From Paramacrobiotus metropolitanus (taxonomy: Eukaryota; Tardigrada; Eutardigrada; Parachela; Macrobiotidae): a stretch of 64,000 bases of DNA. The notes under the pieces were generated by a model, which was given only the letters and a program-made list of their open reading frames with translations, had not been told where the DNA came from and did not search any database. Made by a program: the position numbers and the translations under genes. The stretch lies in the NCBI RefSeq assembly GCF_019649055.1, contig NW_026570331.1, forward strand, positions 248,001 through 312,000, given 5' to 3'. Of the stretch, positions 50,510 to 62,333 are shown piece after piece (the first letter of the stretch is position 1; the number at the start of each line of letters is the position of its first letter).

Positions 50510-52400
50510 TTAGGCCCTCTTTATTGTAGGAGACGCACAACAGTGTCGTTCGCCTAGTCAGCAGCGCTTTGGAGTCACGATCTCTGAACCACTGCAATAA
50601 AACAGCTTCCAGTTTGGTTGCTTGTTACGGTGATGAAAGCTTCTGCATTAATGAAGACGCTTGCAAGATACCCTCAAGCAATCGCGCTCGGCACTTTAAA
50701 AAATAAAAAGATAATAGATTTGGCCACTGGCTTCCTTTTGCGAAAGTCAGTAGAAAGTTTTCAAAAGCATAAATTGTATGAAGGAGCTTTCAGCGATCTG
50801 CAACTACAGATTTACGGAAACTATCTGTACAGATCCATCCTTACTCAAGTATTTATATTATTATAGATAGTACATATTCATGGTTACAGTTTAGTATTAT
50901 TTTATTCATTACTTCACATTAATATTATTTCAGTATTGTTAAGACTTAAGTAGCGTGATAATACTGCATAGTACAACCATACTGTGGAGCGCTGGAAATT
51001 CACAGTGCCGATAAAAATGTTTGAACGTTCGAAATTCAAAGCATTTATTCGAAGCATTTTGCTCTAGAAAGAATGAAGCATACATTTTAAAAAATAGCAA
51101 ATGAACTTGCGGCATGCGCAATCACAACTGGTGTTAGAGAAAGTGGTACTAGAAACTAAAAGTGGTATAAAGGTGGTACGGTATGTTATGGGAATTTGGA
51201 GCTAAAGATGGTAAAAGGCAGAGTGCGGAGCATAATTATAATTATTAATAGTAAACCAATCAATAATAATTTAAAAAATAATACGGTAATAAAGAACATT
51301 ATTTTAATCTCGTAATGTTTATATTTCGTAATTTGCCGTCGATTATTTAGTGTTCGATATTAAAACAACGGGAAAATTTGGTATTCCGTTATTCACTCGT
51401 AAAGCAAGCGAATGTCCCTGCACGAGTGCAATAAATCGTTTTGCAGTGTCATTTCGGCTGGGCATCATCAATATGTGGCTTATCGCGTCGGTAAATACGT
51501 GCTCAGCTGTTTCAATACAACTTTCGTTCATACATTTTTGGAAAACTGTTTGAGAAATACATAAATAAAAAATTTAAAATAGTTACTGACCTGCGGCTGT
51601 TGCAGATAAATATAGGACATTATTTTGTGGCAGATTGTTTTATTTTTGCGGCCACCCTGACAGTTGGGCAATGTGGTGGGTATGCTCAAAACACATGCTG
51701 CATGACACAACGGGATGCATAATCTGTGAGTGCTGCTCAAAATCAATCAGCGGCTACGACTGGACGTTGCCACTGTTAGTAATTATTTGCCAGAATATCT
51801 GCCTGTTTTTTTATTACACATGGAACATTCCGCTGTTTTACTTGCTCCCCATTCTGGCTAGTGGAAACAATTGTCGACTCTGATTACACTGCTGATTAAG
51901 TAGTGTGTAAGTCTCTGTCAGCTACCCAGTGGTTGCAAATGCACCTATCAAAAAGTCGAACAATGACGGAAAACAGTGCAACTGGGAAACTTAGGACGAC
52001 TGCTTTAGCTTAATTGTAAGTGCAGTTGATAATAAATGCAAATAAAACTGGACAGCACTAATACATTCGCATGTCACGACTAATCAAGAAACGCTAAAAA
52101 GAAAACAGAGGTTCATTCTTAAGTTATTAGAATGCGGCAAGCGGTTTCCTCAATTACAACACAAATCAGAAGTTCCACGGAACTTGCTGATATGTAAACT
52201 AGCCTAAAGATTTGAACAGTTTTTGTATGCAGCAAAAAGCAACTTAAATGCGGTTTATTGTCCTTAGGGTACCAAAGTTCATAGTCTTGATGACTCTCTA
52301 TCAACGTCAGTCATGAAAAAAGTCTGAACTGACGACGACAATCGGAAAAAATTGGCGATGCTTTAAGTGGCCCACTGTTTTTCGTTCAGAACCGCCAATC
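50510..52400. other. No supported gene
   Basis: AT-rich. An 82-codon open frame at 50,618-50,866 lacks motifs and an ATG at its edge. Nothing else is recognised. Confidence 0.4.
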
Positions 52401-52424
52401 ATCAGCTTCCTATCACTGTCGCCC

Positions 52425-53350
52425 GGTGGAGGGAGTCAGCTGTTGTATTGGTTTGGAACAGAAACCTGTTCTCTCCATGACAATTTAAAAATAATAACCG
52501 ATTGGAGTGGTGTTCTAAAGGCACGAAGGGATGTCGAAGAAAGGTGAGGCAAAACGGAGAAAAATGTTGGCAGTGCGTGTCACCTTTGAGTGTTTGGGAC
52601 AAGCTGCATTCGAAGGCACTGTACTGAGACAGTGCCTCAGTATTGCATAAGACTTTTGTATGTTTGGTACAATCTCGGTTGTATTATTTTTGTCGAGGGT
52701 GTTGTTGAGCTTGGTCCTGATCTATAATAACGAATGCTGCTGAAAAAAAAATACATAAATCAAAATATAAATAGATTAAAATAAGATATATTTATGTGCA
52801 GCCATTATGAATTTGTGATTCGTCATCCTACACAGTGCTCGCCATGGAAATGCTGTTTAAAAGGTTCTGGCTGGGCTTTTAAGGCTACTTTGTGTGATCA
52901 TAAACCTTCAGTTCGCTAATTCTGTAATAAAAATCAGAGTATGCTTGTTTGCTATAATTTTATAAGAAGTCTGTTAAAAGTATTCGTATTTCGAAGTAGA
53001 AGTATAGCAAGAAATGTAAATATTAATTTTAAAATTAATGATTTGAATGAAGTTCTTCTACTGCCTTGTGTGCAAAGCCGCCTACATACAATGTACCATG
53101 AAGCCGCCTTCTTTACTTAACCATGTCAAAACGCAGTACAGAAGCCGAAGATCGTAGAATAATGGCATCGTTAGAGCGGGACAAGTCGATCGAGCAGTCT
53201 CCAAAAGTCTTGGTAACCTTTAAACTTTTTTCCTTAATTTTTTGATACTGTGATTCATTAACTTGTGAAGAGTGGAAATAAAATAAAGAAAAAGAAAATG
53301 AAAAGCCAACTGCAGAAATAAGTTCGAAAGCATTCAACTTGAAATTTTAG
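52425..53350. repeat. Dispersed repeat, segments B and C, copy 1
   Basis: Segment B (52,430-52,600) matches 54,375-54,545 (AGTCAGCTGTTGTATTGG block and following text). Segment C (52,600-53,230) matches 55,130-55,760 (GAAGGCACTGTACT, TGCACAGTGCTC-type and AAATGAAGTTCT blocks). It is non-coding and moderately diverged. Confidence 0.65.
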
Positions 53351-53939
53351 AGTGCTATTTTAGTGTGCTAAACTAGTGCTACAGACTCTGCAGAAGGAGA
53401 ACAGGTAACTGAGAATTTTTAGAGAAGTGTATAATTGCTGTCTTTTACTAGTGCGGTGCCATTGCGACATTGCGTACACCGCTGCAGCGATCGGCTCTTT
53501 GACTGGCTAAGAAGATCCCTGTTTCGGCATTTTTCGCTGTCTTGTAGCATGAAATCCAAGCATGAATCATCAGCATTATGAAGCCAATCTTTCACTATGG
53601 ATCCGAGTGGGAAACACGGTGCGCTATACTGTATATGGATTTGTGCGGATTGTGCTAAGGGAGAACGATGACCGCTGCAATAAGCACGACACAGAAACGC
53701 ATAAGTGCACAAACTGGCGTCAAGTCCAGCGGTGAAAGGTCACGACTGCTTCTGTGCGGCTCCAGCTGCGGCGTGATGCACCCGTACCCTGTACGTAGAT
53801 TGAAAAACGGTTATTGTAAATTTTTTCTGATGGGAAAATCTGAACGCTGCACTGTACCCAAAGTCCAAAGGCATCTAAGTGTTTAAGTATAAATGTTTGT
53901 TTCTGATTGAAAAGTCACTTTTGCCTGATGTATTGTATG

Positions 53940-55790
53940 TTCAGTAATTGAGTAGCGTGAACGTGTGGGCGCGGTACGCATGCGGGGCCGGGCCAATCTT
54001 GATAAATACAATACTATTTTTTATAAAAATTATGGCTGTATAAAACATTTGCAGTGTTCTCGCATGATACAAGCACCATCTTCTTTTTGTGATTCAGTTG
54101 CCGCAGCAACCTTGATGATGACGAATTTGCGTCACTGTACTACGATTTTTCGTTGCGCTTACGAGGCGTTTTAATATCAATTACTGCTTGGAAATTTTCA
54201 GGAATTGTTTTGCAGCACCCGGCTATTAATTAAGATCGAAATGGTTTTTATTTTTGAAGTAAATTTTTTAAATGAAATATATTGGATCACAAAAACACCA
54301 TGGTGTGGAAGGCAGAGCGGAGAGAACATTTTCCGGTAATAGAAACCTCTCACAGCTTCCGTCGTTTTCACTGCTGGGGTGAGTCAGCTGTTGTATTGGT
54401 TTGGAATAAAAAACTGTACTCTCCATGATAATTTAAAATAGCAACCGATTTGAGTGTGGTTCTAGAGTAGAGCAAGAATGGTTGCAGAATGGAGGTGAGC
54501 GGAAACGGCGAAAAATGAAGCCTGGACGTCAGCGTACCTCTACATACAGCAGAGTGTGAAGTGAGCGCAAATGATAATATTATGATACGATGTGAGAGCA
54601 TTCTGTCGTAGGGTAAGAAAACCTTGGCGGATGACACATTACGCGATCAAGCCGCCCAGTAAACAACAATATATCCGTTATCGATGTCGCTGCATACCTT
54701 TCTTTAATTCTATTCCTATTACAGTTATTCCTTTACCATCTGAGATGAGACTTTAAACAAATCAATTTCGACGCTGCTTTAAATTGAGTAAGGTTACCGC
54801 GTACTGTAAATGGTAGAAAGCAGTCGAGAGTGCATTGAACATGAATAGACTGCAAGATAACCTGGAATATTGTAGTTGTGTTTACTGGCTAAGCAGGATT
54901 CCCGAATGGATGCAGCTCCGTTCAGGCATCTAATACTTTGTAACAAGCACGATAAACTTTCCGATAAAACACACAGAAGTTCCACTGGAACCACCAGTGC
55001 ATATTTTCCTCAGAAAGTCATGGATAACTTTTAAAAATTTGTTGAAAATTGTTTACAGTATATTTTAGCCTACTGTGATATCAGAAACCCATAACAAAGC
55101 GTTTTTTGGCAGTGTGTGGCTTTTTTGAGTGCTCTGGAATAAGCACGCACGAAGGCACTGTACTACGGCAGTGTCTCATTGTTGCATCGATTTTTGTTCG
55201 GTACAATCGTGATCGTACTACTTTTGTCGCGGACTTCCGGGTGTTATTGCGCTTAATACTAATCTATAATTAAGTCTATGTTGTTGTAAATAAATTTAAC
55301 AGATATATTTACAGCCTATATGGATTTGTTATTCGTCATCCTGCACAGTGCTCACCATGGAGCTGCCGTTTAAAATGTTCTGACTGGACTTTTAATGGTA
55401 CGTTCTTTGTGTGATTATGCAACCTTCAGTTTGCCAATTCTGTAATAAAAACAAGAGTTATTTGTTTGCTGCAATTTTAAAATAAGTCTAGTAAACGTAT
55501 TCGTATTTTTAAGCATAGCACGAAATGTAAACATTTAAATCTAATGATTTAAATGAAGTTCTACTGCGTTATGTGGAAAGCCGCTTTATTTACTGAACTA
55601 TGTTAAAGAGCACTACGAGTACAGAAGCTGAAGATTGTAGAATAATGGCTTCGTCAAAACGGCACATTGTGTGCGATTAAGCAGTTTCAAAAAGTCTTGA
55701 TTGCCAAAAATGTATAGAAACCGTTAACTTTTTGTTGTAATTTCTTGATAATATAATTCATTGGCTTGTGACGAGTCACGAGTTGAATGA
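53940..55790. repeat. Dispersed repeat, copy 2 (segments A-B-C)
   Basis: Contains all three segments in order: A 53,940-54,300, B 54,375-54,545, C 55,130-55,760. No ORF of note. A non-autonomous element or segmental duplication; ends not defined. Confidence 0.6.
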
Positions 55791-55799
55791 GCTGAAGCA

Positions 55800-57620
55800 T
55801 CAGGGCATTTGAGCTTCGATGGTTTCACACTGGTGTGGATTCTATCCGGATCCTGTGCACGTTTTTCTCCGCAACTCTCTCTGATTGCGGCATGTGCATG
55901 AAGGTAAAATTTCTTCCGGCAACCAGCCCCACATGGGCTTACCGGAGAAACGGGCAGTCTGACTCAGGTTGGGACCCGTGGCATAACGCTGCCGAAGTGC
56001 GAGAACTGTACGCCGGTTTCAACCAAAAAGCTTATCCTTGTATTGAAGTCCTTTGTTACCACAAGCGAGTACAACTGCATGATGTAGTACAAGTCACTTG
56101 GCCGACAGACGCCATGGCAACAAGCCATCACCGACTTGAAATTAACCGTACGGAATTCGGAACGTCCAGAGGCAAGTCACTTGGAGCAACGGGTTAACCG
56201 GCCAACACGAGCTCGGATCCGACCCAGAATACATATCAGGACGGAGTCGACCATATGATTCTTGACCATCCCTAGATGGGTGTAATAGAGTAAGTCATCT
56301 CGGTCGACCATGAAGGAGAACGTATGACAGACCACTAGTCGTTCGGATCACACGACCGAAAGGAGGTCGGAAAAGCACACAACAAGTCGACAACGCAACC
56401 ATAAGTCGGACATAAATTTCCCCACGGAAGATTATACCTTTTGGACGGACGGAAACATACTCTAGTTGACCACCGGAAGTTGATAGCCGATCTTCGAAAA
56501 ACAACATAGATAACCGACCACTGGTCGGATAAGTTAACTGACCGACAACAAGTCGGCTTACTCGATTAACATCGAAGAAGACGCAGAACTGCCTCTTTAT
56601 GGACGAATTCGACCAAAACGAACTTGCCTGGCACCACTTGAGTGAAATAGTGCAAGTTCTTCTGGCCGACCATCGACGGATGGAATGGCCGACCACTGGT
56701 CGGATACCATTATGACCGACCACTTGTCGGATATCGTTACGACCGACCACAGGTCAGCTTACAACGGAATGCATCGAATGGAAATACTACCCCTGGCCAT
56801 AGAAGCGTAAGGTACTAGTCAACCGACCCTTTCCATCGTAGAAACTCAAGATTTCCAACCGGACTTTCGAGCCGGTTCGTATCGGATAGTCATAACCAGG
56901 TTTGCGGTAGCAGATTAAACGGTTCTAACCGAACACTTTTGAACGGGATTACTGTACGGGTCGACCACAGAAGTCGCATCATACAATTATGATTTTCTCC
57001 GACCAGACCCTTGGGATTTAGAACTTATCCGGATTCCCATGCGGTACTCTGGTGCGGCACCGAGTCCGAGCTTCCCTCGCAGGAGTTCGGATTCCCGCCC
57101 AGAGGCATATTAGGCGTACGGCCCTCCGCGTGGTGCTCCGCCCATACTTGGCGTGCTTGCACTCACTTAGATGCCGTATTCGCCTTTTCTTATACGTACG
57201 GGTGCTCCTACACTGCACTATCCGCTGAAGCGGATATAACGCGTGCGCACACTGAGCCGTACTTGCTCTCTCGTCCCTATCTCGCACTACCACTCAGCGT
57301 TCATACGCTCGCGTTGGATAGTCCAGTCTGCGTATCACACACAGCTGATACATCTGGCCACGACATGCCGCCAGTAAGCTTTCACGCCTAGACAGACGCT
57401 CAAGAACTGACTTGCGTGCACGTTCTAGATTTAGGACAGACTGACATCTTTTTTCTTCCAGCATATCACGCGGTATTTGCTCCCTTTATTTGTTAATAAA
57501 GCAGTATCGTGAGTCCTCGCACTTGTCCGTTAAACACAAAAAAACCTTCCTTCCTTTAATTATTCCTTCCTCAAGTCCAACTACATCGTCAATACGTCGA
57601 TTTCCTTTCTATTAACAGGA
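55800..57620. other. Repeat-rich, no intact gene
   Basis: Between ~56,510 and 56,760 the palindrome CCGACCACTGGTCGG and close variants recur. The 57,130-57,540 part ends in TTAATAAAGCAGTATCGTGAG and could be an LTR 3' end, but no partner LTR is visible. Confidence 0.4.
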
Positions 57621-57624
57621 ATCT

Positions 57625-57790
57625 GCGGCAAAATAGTAGAAGGCTATTTCGCCGGTCATACTGCGGCAAAATAGATAAAGGCTATTGTGACGCAGTGTGC
57701 GGCAAAATAGTGAATGGCTATTTTCCCGGCCATAATGCGGCAAAATAGCTAAAGGCTATTTTACCGCAAACACTGCGGCAAAATAGCCAC
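57625..57790. repeat. ~40-bp palindromic tandem repeat (GCGGCAAAATAG)
   Basis: Five copies of TGCGGCAAAATAG, four of them followed by GGCTATT and spaced by 35-45 bases. GCGGCAAAATAG and CTATTTTACCGC are near inverse, so each unit can fold on itself. Confidence 0.85.
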
Positions 57791-57820
57791 TTCGTAATTT
57801 CACTCCTGATTTCTTACATC

Positions 57821-57960
57821 ATGCCGAAGCCAAGCAGTAACACTGCTGCGGATCATCAGCTTCCTCAGGATTGCCCCGCTAACGCGGCGGAGTTCTTGCG
57901 TGGAATGCGTGATCTGCAGGCAACGGGTACCTTTTGCGATGTCGTCTTGAAAGGCAGTGA
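57821..57960 (+). pseudogene. BTB/POZ gene first exon, isolated
   Basis: ATG 57,821 begins a short frame with AAEFLRGMRDLQATG and FCDVVLKG, the start of a BTB domain. It ends in a GTGATGAG donor or a TAG. No following exon is found in the next 1.5 kb, which is GCATTTGCA-type low complexity. Confidence 0.55.
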
Positions 57961-59550
57961 TGAGTAGTACGTTTGTTTAACTCACGCCAATTCTGCGCAT
58001 GTGCATTTGCATTTGCACGGATGCGCAAGTGTGTATGAGCATTTGCACACATGCGCATATGTATAAGTGCATTTGCAATTGCACACATGCGCACAAGTAT
58101 ACGATACACCTGTGCATGTGCATCTGCACAGATATGTGGATAAATGGAAATAATTTTGTAAATTTGATTTGTATGCTGACCACAACACAGTATGTCGTGA
58201 TTGAATGTACCATGTACCATGGTACATGGCCCAGGTATGGTACAGGTACCGTTACCATGGTAACGCGTACCTGGTGCCAAGTACCAGTCGCATAATAACA
58301 GATATGCATTGGCCTATGAAAATCTAGTTGGTAATTACAAACATGTGTGCATTCTATCTGAAAGTTACGGAAGAAAACTGTTTTCGGCCATTGTATACTA
58401 TCCAATCTTTTTTGAACCATTGCAACTGCTACTGATTTGTTTACCGGGTGTTGATATGATATTGTTGTACTATTCCATGGATTAACCAGGATTGATAGCC
58501 AATTACTTTCAAGCTCTAACGGAATAACGGGTAAGGGGGAAAGAAGTAAATGTTTGTTTGGTTTACTTTCGTTTCACCCTGAATTCCGATCTTGCGTCAG
58601 ATTTCGTTCTGTTTGTGTGGATATTTAATTGCATTATTTAAAGCTTTATTGCATTTGATTTACCAGCTTTACTTAATATATGTCGTCATAAACAACTCCG
58701 TTTATCATGGCATCATTTTGTAAATAAAAAACCACAATATCAAACAATGTTTCGTCGGTACATGTGACAAAAGAAATTGCAAACACTACAATTCCAGTTT
58801 CTGGATACAAAACGTTTTAATGTGTGAAAACCAGGCTCTGTAAAGTTTGGATTCCAAAACGCCCAGGGTGCCATTGCTATCAAAGGCCAGCAGTGCTTCC
58901 CACTATTTGCAAGTATTTAAGCACCGTAGATCCACCCTTTTTTTGTGTCGAAGAACTCCCGAAATACGGAATGGTCGTTATTGCGGACATCGGGTACCCT
59001 CCACATGGTATTCCGGGATCTGCGGTCTGAACAAAGGACTTAGGGTTACATTCTTTATCGGGCATCTCGTTTATCTTTATTGCCTCACCTTTGTCGAAGA
59101 GACGGAACGCAGGATGTGAGTTATAGCGTCATATTACGTAATGTCTGATTCCAGGAATCACTTTGTAGGACTTTTCCTATTCCTTCCGTAATGATTATAG
59201 CAGCGAATACTATAAAAAATAACACGTACAGAATCACTAACAAAACTTTTTCGCATTTCTTCTGGACGCCAACAGCGTCCGGAAGCATATGCTGTAGCCC
59301 AGCCATGTTATGCACCTTGTGTTGTGTTTGCAGTGCTTAAATAGACTCGTTATTGTTTTTGTGCAGACATGAACATGAACAGAAGAGCGCTGAAAAGGTG
59401 TCACCTTTTCTGCTGGCTGAAGCAAGGAATACCAATCGAGAAACCATGTGCGGAGCGGTGGATAGCTTCTAATTTCAACATCAGATTACTTAATTTGCTG
59501 AATTCGCCATTTAAGCACGTAGAACAATACTGAAAACATTATTTTCAAAA
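57961..59550. other. Low-complexity and flank of the second Polinton
   Basis: Alternating GCATTTGCA/ATGCGCA repeats (57,995-58,130) and a cluster of GGTACC/CCATGG palindromes (58,200-58,290). No clear terminal repeat of the second element could be set. Confidence 0.4.
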
Positions 59551-60237
59551 ATGTATAGTACTGTTAAAGAATATCCGCGCCTCAGTGCGCCCTTTGGGAT
59601 GTGTGTTTGTGGACCGACCATGTCGGGTAAATCAGAGTTTGTTTTCTCATTAATTGAGCAACGGAACCGCATGATTGATAAACCACCAACAAAAATTATC
59701 TATTGTTACGGTGCTTGGCAAAGTGGATTCGAAAAGCTACTATCTGCAAACCCTTTTATAGAATTTATTAAAGGATTGGACGAATTCTTTGCCTGTTCCG
59801 AGTCACTAGATGAAAAGGTGCCTACATTAGTTGTTATTGACGACTTGGCGACTGATCTCTGCAAAGACGTGCGGTGTGCCAATCTTTTTACACGCGGAAT
59901 CCATCACAAAAATGTTTCAGTTATCGTGCTTCTACAAAATCTATTTAAGCAAGGCAAGGTCATGCGGGACATTACCCTCAATCTACAGTATATAGTCCTT
60001 TTCAAAAACGTGAGAGATGTAAATCAAATAGCATTATTGGCCAGACAGACCGGACTGAAGCAACTGGTTACTGCTTATAGTAAGGTCACTGCACTACCGT
60101 ACCAACCTTTAATTTTGGACTTGCGACCAACGTGCCCAGAATACTTACGTATTCGCTCCCATATCTTTCCCAACGAGCACATGAGGATTTATTTGGATCG
60201 AAATTCGTCACAACTGCCAAAATGTCGGAACGCGTAA
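59551..60237 (+). CDS. Packaging ATPase of the second Polinton
   Basis: 228 residues. Walker A is CGPTMSGKSEFVF, Walker B is LVVIDDLA, followed by FTRGIHHKNVSVIVLLQNLF. The protein ends in a short C-terminus with no basic tail, unlike the first element's ATPase. The next gene overlaps its 3' end by ~15 bases. Intact. Confidence 0.9.
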   Translation: MYSTVKEYPRLSAPFGMCVCGPTMSGKSEFVFSLIEQRNRMIDKPPTKIIYCYGAWQSGFEKLLSANPFIEFIKGLDEFFACSESLDEKVPTLVVIDDLATDLCKDVRCANLFTRGIHHKNVSVIVLLQNLFKQGKVMRDITLNLQYIVLFKNVRDVNQIALLARQTGLKQLVTAYSKVTALPYQPLILDLRPTCPEYLRIRSHIFPNEHMRIYLDRNSSQLPKCRNA

Positions 60238-60566
60238 AATCGTTAGCACCCTTTATCATCACCCTACAGAATTTAAAACCGCGACAACGACGCGTTCTGA
60301 TGAGTTACATGAGTAAACCGCAGATGAAAGCTTTGGAAGAAATCGCCGTCAACATTGTAAAAAATACTGTCGCATTGACACCATCCCAAATGGATAAATG
60401 TAAACGCCATCGCAAAGCATTAAAGCTCATTGCACTGCGACGCTATCCTCTCAAACAAAAGCGAATAATCTTACAACAAGGAGGATTTATTGGGGCTATC
60501 TTACCGGTTATTGCTGGGGTCCTAACATCGTTGATTGGAAATGGATGGGTACTATATTGTTCCTAG
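60222..60566 (+). CDS. Small basic protein with hydrophobic Gly-rich C-terminus (adenovirus core/pVI-like)
   Basis: 114 residues from ATG 60,222. The first part is helical and rich in Lys/Arg (KCKRHRKALKLIALRR). A QQGGFIGAI block and a hydrophobic segment (ILPVIAGVLTSLIG) follow. This layout is common in Polinton-family small virion proteins and resembles adenovirus cement or membrane-active core proteins. The GGF block could mark a protease site. Its exact role is inferred. Confidence 0.6.
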   Translation: MSERVKSLAPFIITLQNLKPRQRRVLMSYMSKPQMKALEEIAVNIVKNTVALTPSQMDKCKRHRKALKLIALRRYPLKQKRIILQQGGFIGAILPVIAGVLTSLIGNGWVLYCS

Positions 60567-61205
60567 ACGCATTATGGAAGAGCGCCTGCATGAGAAAATA
60601 CAAGTTAACAAAGAACCTCCGGAAGCCAGAGCTGTTGTTTCTTTGGACGAACTTGTTGCCAAAACCTTAAGACGAACCGATATAAACGAGTATGAGAAAG
60701 CCGACCTGCTAACAAGCATTTTGGAGCGTTTCTTAGCATTGAAACAAAAAGTCTTACCTGACGAAAACCCTGTGCAATTCTCCGATGAAACCGTGTTGCA
60801 ACCGGCACCATTAGGAGTACAACAAGAGCTGGAAAAGTTTCGCAAACGCAAAAGAACTGACGAAGATGAAATAGAACAAGTGCCAAAGCAACCGCGCCCA
60901 CAATTATTTCCATCGACGTTGCCAACCAAAGGGCAAAAAGGTATCTGGAAGACGATCGAGATGGTCCAATAAAACATGGTCGTGTCGCCTTGTTTCCACC
61001 AACACTGCCAGCAAAAGGACGAAAGCGTAAAACCGCGGACGATCATCCAAATAGCCGTAAACAACGCCGTGTACCCTTGTTTCCATTATCCATTGGAAAA
61101 AGGAAAACGGAAAGTGCCAACGAAGATACCGGTCGGAAACTGCGTTCCCGAACTGTTCAAAGTGGTAGTGGTCAACATAGGATTCAGTGGATAACCTTAC
61201 CATAA
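60541..61205 (+). CDS. Pro/Lys-rich protein with repeated LFPxTLPxKG motif, frameshifted
   Basis: The ORF from ATG 60,541 (MDGYYIVPRR) is helical, with an acidic and a basic patch, and ends at 60,972 just after PQLFPSTLPTKGQK. The -1 frame beyond ~60,940 continues with ALFPPTLPAKGRKRK and VPLFPLSIGKRK, so the motif repeats three times across the stop. Either a base has been lost at the AAAAAGG run or splicing joins the parts. The start overlaps the previous gene by 26 bases. Function unknown; a core-protein precursor is possible. Confidence 0.5.
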
Positions 61206-61280
61206 TGTCCAGCTTTCTTCCTACTGTATTGCGACTGTGTCGGATATTTAAGATCAATTGCGTATCCAGTTGTTGCAATA

Positions 61281-62333
61281 ATGGAGAAACTGATGAAAAA
61301 ATATCTGAACCCTCGCGATCCCGGAAGTCTTGGCGGCGTCGACAGGTTCCGAAAAAGTTTAAAGACCAGAGCCGACAAACGGAAAGCACAGGCGATCTTG
61401 CAGGAGATCGATGCCTACACTGTCAACAAAGAATCACGCAAACGCTTCCCGCGCAACCGCATAATAACAACTAAACTCCGCCAACAGTATCAAGCGGATC
61501 TGGCCGATCTAGCCAAGTATTCGAAGGAAAACGATGGATACAAATATTTGCTGTTTGTTATTGATTGTTTTTCCAAGAAACTCAGTATTCAACCTCTGAA
61601 AACCAGAACGGGTGCTGATACCAAGGAAGCGCTAACCAATGCGTTCAATGATTTGGGAGAGCCGGAAAAACTGCAATATGATAAAGGGACTGAGATGTTG
61701 AATAGAACGGTGGCCAAGTACTTGAAAGACAAACAAATTCAATTCTTCACTTCCGAGAACGAAGACATCAAGTGTTCGATGGCGGAGCGCGTTATTCGAA
61801 CCATCAAAACGCGGATATTTCGATTGTTTCGGTCCCGCTTATCGACGCGCTATATTGACAAAATGCAAGACCTGGTGTACTCGTACAACCATTCCAAACA
61901 CCGTGCGCATGGTATGCGACCCAGTGATGTACGGCAAGACAATTCGTTGGCAGTGTACAATGCTTTGTACAAGCACAAAGACGTCAAGAAGCCACGGTAC
62001 AAAGTCGGTGATGCCGTGCGGATTGCGGTGCATAAAACAAAGGTGGAAAAAGGGTATACTTACCGTTTCAAAGAAGAAATCTTCTACATCCATCAGGTGA
62101 TCCCGCATCGTATTCCGGTCTATCGTTTGAAGGATTACCAAGATGAAGTTATTAAAGGAAAGTTTTATGAGCATGAACTGTCACCAGTCTCGAATCCACA
62201 GCATAAGGAACACGCAATTGATTTTATTGTTAAGCGGCGCGGAAAGAAAGCATTAGTCCGTTGGTTAGGTTACGGACCCGAACACGATTCTTGGGAACCA
62301 CTATCATGTTTGAAGGAGCGCCTTTCTACATAA
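61281..62333 (+). CDS. Polinton integrase with C-terminal chromodomain
   Basis: 350 residues. The rve core has an N-terminal DLADLAKYS and LFVIDCFSKK strand, YDKGTEM and MAERVIRTIK, giving the D, D and E residues. A SH3-like strand region (YKVGDAVRIAVHK) follows. The end is a chromodomain (AIDFIVKRRGKKALVRWLGYG ... WEPL) with the aromatic residues of the methyl-lysine cage mostly in place, which may direct insertion to heterochromatin. The minor capsid gene starts inside its 3' end. Confidence 0.92.
   Translation: MEKLMKKYLNPRDPGSLGGVDRFRKSLKTRADKRKAQAILQEIDAYTVNKESRKRFPRNRIITTKLRQQYQADLADLAKYSKENDGYKYLLFVIDCFSKKLSIQPLKTRTGADTKEALTNAFNDLGEPEKLQYDKGTEMLNRTVAKYLKDKQIQFFTSENEDIKCSMAERVIRTIKTRIFRLFRSRLSTRYIDKMQDLVYSYNHSKHRAHGMRPSDVRQDNSLAVYNALYKHKDVKKPRYKVGDAVRIAVHKTKVEKGYTYRFKEEIFYIHQVIPHRIPVYRLKDYQDEVIKGKFYEHELSPVSNPQHKEHAIDFIVKRRGKKALVRWLGYGPEHDSWEPLSCLKERLST

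Noticed and set aside
57130-57540. LTR of a retrotransposon
   Set aside because: AATAAAG and promoter-like text are present, but no second LTR, primer site or coding region was found.
57625-57790. CRISPR array
   Set aside because: Repeats vary, spacers are short and related to each other, and the genome is eukaryotic.
57995-58290. Small ORFs in GCATTTGCA and GGTACC palindrome clusters
   Set aside because: Frames in both strands come from alternating low-complexity sequence and have no conserved pattern.
59121-59425. Minus-strand ORFs upstream of the second Polinton
   Set aside because: Hydrophobic stretch is present, but there are no conserved motifs, no splice support and no family match.
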